DNA from: Oscheius onirici
Lineage: Eukaryota; Nematoda; Chromadorea; Rhabditida; Rhabditidae
Length of the DNA: 64,000 bases
Direction of reading: 5' to 3'
NCBI GenBank assembly: GCA_932521025.1
Contig: OW051473.1
Location: 1,240,001-1,304,000, forward strand
The notes below the pieces were generated by a model, which was not told the origin of the DNA, ran no database searches, and worked only from the letters and a program-made list of their open reading frames with translations. The position numbers were made by a program, and so were the translations under genes. Position 1 is the first letter of the stretch. Each line of letters begins with the position of its first letter. This document shows positions 58,047-64,000 of this stretch, piece after piece.

Positions 58047-59262
58047 TTACGTAGATTGTTGAGAGTATGGAAAATGATACTGTGGACGAACAAGAAGCAA
58101 TGTTTCTAATGGTGCTTCAATGCGATGTGTAGCGTTTCTCCAGCCAAAAATAGTGTCTTTTGGAAGCTTCTGATAGTCTCCATTCAGTGACAACGGAGAA
58201 CAATTATCTGGATGATGCCACCAGCCTCCAAACTCTTCTGCGCACCAGTTAAAATCACCTCCTTGGCCATCTCGAGCCAAAAAAGACCGACCATTATCCA
58301 CAATATTCCAACTTTTTTCATTGCTCTGACCAGTTAGATTTCCAAAAACCAAGGTGTTTCTTAGATGAAGAGTGAATCCGCTTTCACTATCGTCCAGCTA
58401 AACATTTTAGTACATGTGAAATCATTGACTCACCCAGAAACCGTAGACTCCTTCCCAGAGAACTTCTGCATATATTTTTTTATAGTCCATTTCTGATACA
58501 ACTGATCCTTTCACTATAATTTTCATAACCATCGAGGAGCTGACATTTGGGGCTATACGGCGAAGATAGCCGAGTCCGAGCCAGTGATTATCTTAAAGAG
58601 TAGAACTGTTCACGTTTAACTCACCTGAAAGATTTCCGAATCCAAACTCATAGTCATAGTGGGTATAATCTCGAAAAGGCAGCTGTTTACTATTGTTGAC
58701 TCGGGACCTTCTTAAGTGCCAATACTTGATATTAAATCTTACGTTCATACCTCTGAATAACGATCCAGCCACCATCGTCCTCTGCCTGCTCACAGAAAAC
58801 GAAAAATGGAATGCCACCATCCGGATTAATCTTGTAAATGCCAGTTCCCAGCTTGGATTTCAAATGATCGTGACAGTCCTAAATTATCCGATGATGAACA
58901 TTGGACTCGTTACCTTCAAAATTTTCAAAGTTTTCAACTCATAATATCCTTGAGAGTGAATATTGACTTTGGTAGCATTTGATAAATCGGGAGGAGGAAT
59001 CTTGTAGACCAGCACAGATTCCGGGGCAGTTACTGTTATTTATCAGATAAAAATCATACAAAAGCTTACGGTATCCGAAAGTCCACGCTAGTGCTAGAAA
59101 TACAAGCAGTGCACCAACCAGGCAAATAAATGAAGACCATTTAAAAACAATAGCCCACTCCTTGTTGGTAGGAGCAAGATCCAGAGGAGGCACTGTCGCT
59201 GACTCGGGATCTTGGGGGTCTTGGTACTGCAGCGGAAATTCTTCTGGTTTTAGTTCATCCAT
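58047..59262 (-). CDS. Type II membrane protein with fibrinogen-related C-terminal domain
   Basis: The start is ATG 59262. A Pro/Glu-rich cytosolic N-terminus (MDELKPEEFPLQYQDPQ) lacks a signal peptide. One membrane segment follows (FICLVGALLVFLALAWTFGY). The extracellular part carries a fibrinogen-related domain: DCHDHLKSKLGTGIYKI, FFVFCEQAEDDGGWIVIQR, GFGNLSG, NHWLGLGYLRRI, the calcium-loop region reading ARDGQGGDFNWCAEEFGGWW, and HHPDNC, LSLNGDY and LLLVRP near the end. The second Cys pair and the GGWW motif are intact. Fibrinogen-related proteins bind sugars or acetylated ligands in many animals, so a surface recognition role is plausible. Eight exons, all short introns. The stop is at 58047. 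Confidence 0.8.
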
Positions 59263-59385
59263 CTTGTAATATTGAAGAAAACTGAAATGAGATAAATCGT
59301 AGAATACATTAGTTCAATTTCTGATGGTAGACGCGCTGTAGAAGTGGACATTAACTAAAATGATGTTAAATGTCAACGCAGATGC

Positions 59386-59577
59386 TTATACTGGAAGTTG
59401 GACAACATTGACACCTTGCTGGCCACCGGCTTCTATGACCGTGAATAATTCATATTGACAAACATTTCCAGTGTCGTCTTGATAGCAGAATTCTTTGAAA
59501 ATACGATATTCACATTTATTTCTACACATACTTGTACTGGATTGTAAACTTGGTGTAAGCGTAACGGTTAAATCCAA
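59386..59577 (-). other. Cys-rich frame overlapping the astacin stop codon
   Basis: An open frame of about 60 residues (SMCRNKCEYRIFKEFCYQDD ... VNVVQLPV-stop at 59386) begins inside the last exon of the upstream astacin in another frame. It runs past that gene's stop. Codon texture and the Cys spacing look coding. It may be an alternative 3' end of the astacin or part of a lost gene. Confidence 0.25.
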
Positions 59578-61410
59578 TTATGGGTGTAGGATTCAAATTG
59601 CTAGTGAATTCAATGTTATTAAACTCGGGACAGCAGTATCGAGGGTTGGAAATTAACTTGTCAGAATACGTCTTAATTTCAATTCCGTTGTAAACACAGC
59701 CGTAGTTACACTGAGAGTTGGCCATCTCGGTTATCTTAACCTTGATTGACTTGCCAGCAGGAGCCTTGAAAAGAATGAGTTATTTTTTATGTTAACTGAC
59801 GTTGATCCAGTAGTTGCAGGTCGTGTAAGTGTCCCGAAGATCTACACTGGTCAGGTTTCCAAAAGTGAAGGTTTCGGTCTGATAGATGGCTGCTGCGGTC
59901 AAAGTCTTTCCACAGCCGGATGGCTGAAAAAGTAATACTTTAAATGATACTAAACTCACCCTCTCGTTACAGAGATTTCCTCCATATCCCGCTGGACAGA
60001 TACACTTAGAACACTGTCGCGGATTAGGAACACCGCCATTTTCACATCGGGCGGAGGTCAAAGAGTTGCATCGAGCTTGAAAAAATAATTGAATTTTGCA
60101 TCATTCTAAAAATTTACAGCTACATCCGTAAAAATCGTTGATCATCTTCAAGTCGTAGAAAGAAATTTGTCTATTGCCCATAGTGTAAGTATACTTGTGG
60201 TCGTAGGGAATCATAGAAAGCTCGTCTTTGTCATTGGTAAAGCTGAATCCATAATTTTTGAACAAAAGGGTATTTTTACGAGTTCGCTGCGTATTGCATC
60301 ATGCTTCCGTACTCGTAGGGAACAAAGTTCTTCATATCCGTAGGCTTGTACTTGACAAAATTTTGTTGTCGACTGGCCTAAAGAAAGATGTTCTAATAGT
60401 CACAAACATGCCCACATCAACATATTCTAAATCGACGTAGATGAAGTCATCACGATCGCTTCTCATCTGCGTGTGCCAGACGCCCAACGAGTGAGTGAAT
60501 TCGTGAGCGACAGTTCCAATAACCTCGCAGCCGTCTCCGAGAGAAAGTGTCTGCTCTCCTCCAGCCATTCCAACACTAGAATAGCAGCCCTGTCCGTTGA
60601 AAACTTTCACGCGATTTGTGGCAGTTTTTTCTTCAACAAAGTAGACGCAGGTATTGTTGGTAATGTATGTAAGAGCAGCTTTGATCGAGGCCTTTTTACG
60701 GGCATCTAAAATTTAATCTTCGCGTCTTTTAATAAAAAAATACTGACTGATGCTGGAGTCAATGTAGTAATAGAGTGTATTGTCCTTCCATTTAGAGTAC
60801 AAAAGAGAAGCCTGTCTCTTAACTCTGGTAGCCTTTTCAGTAGGTGTGTCTTCGTCATCGTCGTCAGATGGTTGGCTATCTTCAACATGTTGGAGTTGCT
60901 CACTAAATACCAAAATGTTAATAGAATTCAGGATGGAACGTACTCAGTTAAATTGATGTCTCCTTGGAATAGGTAGTCAGCTACTCCGGACAGTTCATTG
61001 ACTTCAAAAAGTGTGTCGCCTTCTTCGACAACGCGTTCAGCTGTTGCGACTTTTATCAGTTTCTGAAAGATCCAGTTTATAGTCCTTCTCACAAAACCTA
61101 CCTTTTTGGCTTCTTCAAACTTTCTCTTAGCCTCGGGGCTGTGATGATGTTTTTTGAAGTGACGTTTACCAATTTTATGCAACCTGTCACGTCGTTTCTC
61201 AACGTCGAAGCCATGCTTCCAAGACTGAAAAGATGTATGCATAAAGGAGAATCTCACCTGTTCCAATCCATGCTTTCCACGGTCGGTTAAGTCACGCAGC
61301 AGATGACCTCGCCTGTGGAGATGATTTGGAGGGCCTCCACGGCCGTGGCCTGATGGTGCAGCCCAGATCGCAACAATGCATACCAAGAATAGAAGTGACA
61401 AGGTTTTCAT
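59522..61410 (-). CDS. Astacin metalloprotease with long propeptide, EGF-like and CUB domains
   Basis: ATG 61410 starts a signal peptide (MKTLSLLFLVCIVAIWAAPS). A long basic/acidic propeptide of about 180 residues follows, with an Asp/Glu run (SDDDDEDTPTE) and the cleavage site RVKRQA. The protease domain opens LYSKWKDNTLYYYID. It has the zinc motif HEFTHSLGVWH and the Met-turn SMMQYA. An EGF-like segment follows (CENGGVPNPRQCSKCICPAG), then a CUB domain (SGCGKTLTAAAIYQTETF, CNYWIN, CNYGCVYNGIEIK, PRYCCPEF), ending QYKYV-stop at 59522. Zn ligands and the catalytic Glu are all present. Same domain order as the astacin at 54888-56657, separated from it by the FReD gene and two tRNAs. The much longer propeptide sets it apart. 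Confidence 0.85.
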
Positions 61411-61957
61411 TACCTGCAATGTTTTGCGATGTTTTATATCAAGAGAAACGGAAGAATTTTTCAAACTATTTATGTCAACTCTTAACTGGTAAATGAATAA
61501 TCAATTTCAGCTGTTTTTGTAACGTTGACAATCTTAATACATTAAAAAGCAACAAATTTGAAGACTTTTTAAAAAAGAACGCTGGAAAATAATTAAAGAG
61601 GAGAAGAGAAAGCTGTAAATCAAGCCAATGACCTTATGTTGAGTTTTTGAAGGTTTTGAAAACAAAATGAGAAAAAATGTCCTGTGAGAGTTCGTTCAGG
61701 CAACTGTGAGAGTTCACCATTGGCATGAGATCAAAACAGTGATTTCGCGTGGTCATCAATCACGATGTAATGGAACAAGTGCTAGTGTCCCGAAAAATGA
61801 AGCGACCATCTTGATCTTTGAGCAAAAAGAAATCCCCTTTGAGCAAAAAGAAACAAAAAGAAATCGGACAAAGATTCATTGTACACTGTTTCTGACATCG
61901 TTTAGCTGGAGAACACGTTCCTGAAAAGGGTTCTTTTATGTTGCAATAAACAAAAAA
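61411..61957. other. Intergenic, no gene recognised
   Basis: AT-rich spacer upstream of the astacin start and downstream of the lysozyme-like gene. A short A-rich tandem (GAGCAAAAAGAAA, repeated at about 61820-61860) is the only structure seen. Confidence 0.4.
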
Positions 61958-63111
61958 TTACACATTGAAGAAAAGGGAACAAATGAGCTCGTTCTGTCCA
62001 TACTGCTTAACTTTCGGAGTTGTGAAGCTATCAAACGGTTGGAAATCGTTAAAATTGGCAGGAGATTCGCCAGAAGACCCAGCGCCGGAAACGTTCCAAT
62101 ACCTGAAACACGGAATTTTTTATTATTCAGTCTCTGTACCAAAGCAAAATGTCACTGCCAGCCCACTGCCAGTTTCCTGTGATTGTATTCCAATCGTTGG
62201 CGTTGGTGTAGAGGCCGACCGAGTAGCCGTTTTGCTAAAAAAAAGTTTTTTTTTTTGGAGTATTGCGGGATATCTGGAATGAAAACAGACGACGTTTCAA
62301 GAACATTCTGGCAATCTTTCGTAGGAGTTTGTATTACGCATTTCTGGCTGTTCTCAAGGAATTTTGAAACACTCTTAATTTCATGGTTTGTAACGGCGTT
62401 TGACAAAACGTCGTTTTGCATATTTCTCCGAAATCCAAATTGGAACAAGCATCAAAGTAAACACAACTTCTCTTTTTATGCTTACATCAGAAATCATGCG
62501 GTAAGTTTATCACGGGCTTACCATTTTATCAGCTACTATAGAGTCCGCGGACTTTGCTTGAATAAAACACACTTACCCTGCTTCTCATGAGAATCTCGTT
62601 GATAAAACCACAGTTGGCGATCTGATCAGTTGGCCACATAGAGGGGTTCTTGACCTAAATAAATGTGGAATCACAAAGAAAAGACGCATTTCTTTCCTGC
62701 AGCCAAAGCGTCTTGACATGAACTCCGTTCTTTTTCAACTCCTTGTTAATTTCATCAGCCTGGTCGTAACCCCATCTGGAGTTGGGCTGGGGTTCGATGA
62801 AGAGCTCCGTGGAGATTCCAGCTAAAGTGATTATTTACCAAATTTTTACTAAACTTACCAGCAGCAGCTGCTTTAACATTAGCTACTACGTTCTGATCAA
62901 AAGTTCCGTTTCCATCAGCCTTGAAAGTTCTGACGAAAGCTACCGTATAGCCGGCATTTTTGAGGCAGGCAAACTGATTTTGGGACAATGCCTGGGTTGT
63001 ATCAACCGCTTTCTTGTACGTCTAGGATGTTATTTTTTGCTAAAAAGTATAAATGGAAACCTGAGCTTCTGCACCGAGGGCCAAAAGGGAGGCGAGTAGA
63101 AGGAGCAGCAT
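61958..63111 (-). CDS. GH25 (LYS-type) lysozyme homologue, catalytic acids lost
   Basis: ATG 63111 starts a signal peptide (MLLLLLASLLALGAEAQ). The GH25 fold is followed by AVDTTQALSQNQFACLKNAG, YTVAFVRTFK, AAAAGISTELFIEPQPN, NGVHVKTLWLQVKNPSMW, NGYSVGLYTNANDW, SDILLWYWNVSG, FNDFQPF and KQYGQNELICSL. In active LYS/GH25 enzymes the strand before the proline-tryptophan segment carries D-x-E (WLDIE). Here it is WLQVK, so both acids are changed. Loss of muramidase activity is inferred; binding may persist. One splice donor is odd: exon WLQ is followed by GAAAG instead of GT at 62696. An intron of about 330 bases precedes QNGYS. Two GATA-type sites lie upstream. Confidence 0.8.
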
Positions 63112-63210
63112 GGCTTTGAGTAGCTTAACCGAACACACTGCGTCAAAAGATAAGCAAGCATTTAGTTTGCTCCTCAAACGGCTGTAAATTGTCGGTTTCG
63201 GGTGATAAGA
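63048..63210 (-). promoter_or_regulatory. GATA-type sites upstream of the lysozyme-like gene
   Basis: AGATAAG at 63148-63154 and TGATAAGA at 63203-63210 lie 37 and 92 bases upstream of the start codon. Such sites drive intestinal expression of lysozymes in Caenorhabditis; function here is inferred. Confidence 0.35.
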
Positions 63211-63211
63211 C

Positions 63212-64000
63212 TGCCAAGTGGTGATTGAAAGAAGACTTCTTTGTGAGCTTCTGAATTTACTGAAGGGACATACAAAAACTGTTCAGTTCAATATAACGTG
63301 TTCACGTGTCACGTTTTATACTGCTTCCACTAAACTGGATCTTCTCTTGCCAGTCTCCACCAATTTTGTTCTATTTCACTAGAAAACAGTCGCTCCATCG
63401 GTCGTGCAATTGGGTTGATAGCTCTCCAAGGTCTCCTTTCTAACACTCGTCTTGTCTATGTATCTTCTTGATCCACTTTTCTAGCAGAGTTCCATATTCT
63501 TTTTGCCCATTATTCTCTTATAGCCATCACCTTTCTTCTCTACATTGGCCAGTCGTTCGTTTGCTTATGAAGCTGAGTTACTTCTAAGAATCTTCTCAAC
63601 ATCTTCCTTAGTACCACCACAAGTTTCTCACAACGCGTCCAAGTGTCCAAGGAAACTTGGACGCTTTGATGCTGGAGTTAAACTTCTCTCTGGTGGCTCA
63701 TGGAGACATTCTTGCTGGTCTGGAGTTGGCAGAATCCGTTGAAACGCTTGTGCTGGCAAGACAAACATTAATCCTACATGGACTTTTCCAGAAAGGGAGA
63801 CTATCGGGGTGTTCCTAACTTGAGGGACAGCACGTGATGCCTCAGTACATAAAGTGCGAAACTTCGTTCCGAAAATCATTGCTAACGGAAGAAACTTTGT
63901 GAGAATTATAAACAAAATGCAAAAACCTTTTTTTGGCTTTGTCAATGTAGAAACGCGGAAAATGGAACGCCTCACGGAAATCTCCTTGACAACTTTGCCT
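63212..64000. other. Right-edge region, no gene recognised
   Basis: Open frames on both strands (63545-63742 plus, 63628-63975 minus) are mutually antisense and match no domain. A near-palindrome GTCCAAGTGTCC/GGAAACTTGGAC lies around 63637-63662. Possibly part of a mobile element extending beyond the window. Confidence 0.3.

Noticed and set aside
61958-63111. Calling the gene an active lysozyme
   Set aside because: The D-x-E catalytic strand is Q-x-K and one donor is non-canonical.

Overview
The window is nuclear DNA from a nematode, most likely a rhabditid. Many short introns (about 35-50 bases) with GT donors and TTTTCAG-type acceptors interrupt the genes. An AG acceptor often sits directly before the start codon, as expected for spliced-leader trans-splicing. 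The proteins are nematode-typical: a DAF-7-type TGF-beta ligand, an FLP-21-type neuropeptide, chemoreceptor-like 7TM genes, astacins, a GH25 lysozyme of the LYS type and an F-box protein. The genus cannot be fixed from sequence alone. Exon structures were assembled by hand from splice consensus and reading-frame continuity, so small boundary errors are possible.

Layout. 1-1571 (-): 5' part of an RNF216/TRIAD3-type RBR ubiquitin ligase, running off the left edge. 1.66-8.9 kb: two divergent AIG1-like GTPase genes sharing an intergenic region with two TGATAAGA (GATA-factor) sites. 9.8-11.8 kb (-): TKL-type kinase with an N-terminal coiled coil. 12.6-14.6 kb (-): USP-like protein that appears to lack its catalytic residues. 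16.3-17.5 kb (-): acidic/coiled-coil protein. 18.0 kb (+): secreted Ly6-type protein. 18.8-20.0 kb (-): F-box protein. 20.4-28.2 kb: four related 7TM receptors in a two-minus/two-plus arrangement, with a decayed fifth. 30.4-34.6 kb (+): long Asn-rich disordered protein whose C-terminus resembles an Argonaute MID domain without PIWI. 34.8-39.4 kb: flp-21-like, an srh-like receptor and daf-7-like. 39.4-48.9 kb: gene-poor, with LINE debris and several small single-pass membrane proteins. 49.1-53.1 kb (-): receptor tyrosine kinase with a C-type-lectin ectodomain. 53.9-54.4 kb (-): Lys-rich protein ending in a CaaX box. 54.9-56.7 and 59.5-61.4 kb (-): two astacin-EGF-CUB proteases. 57.5 and 57.9 kb: tRNA-Arg(ACG) and tRNA-Glu(TTC). 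58.0-59.3 kb (-): type II membrane fibrinogen-related protein. 62.0-63.1 kb (-): GH25 lysozyme homologue lacking the catalytic acids.

How the genes may fit together. Two themes recur. The first is surface recognition and defence: lysozyme-like, FReD, lectin-RTK, Ly6, AIG1-like GTPases, RBR ligase and USP-like genes, several with intestinal-type GATA sites upstream. The second is chemosensory/neuroendocrine signalling: 7TM receptors, FLP-21-like and DAF-7-like. Shared function beyond this is inference.

The best candidates for undescribed biology are the Asn-rich/MID-like protein (30449-34593) and the lectin-ectodomain receptor kinase (49073-53082).
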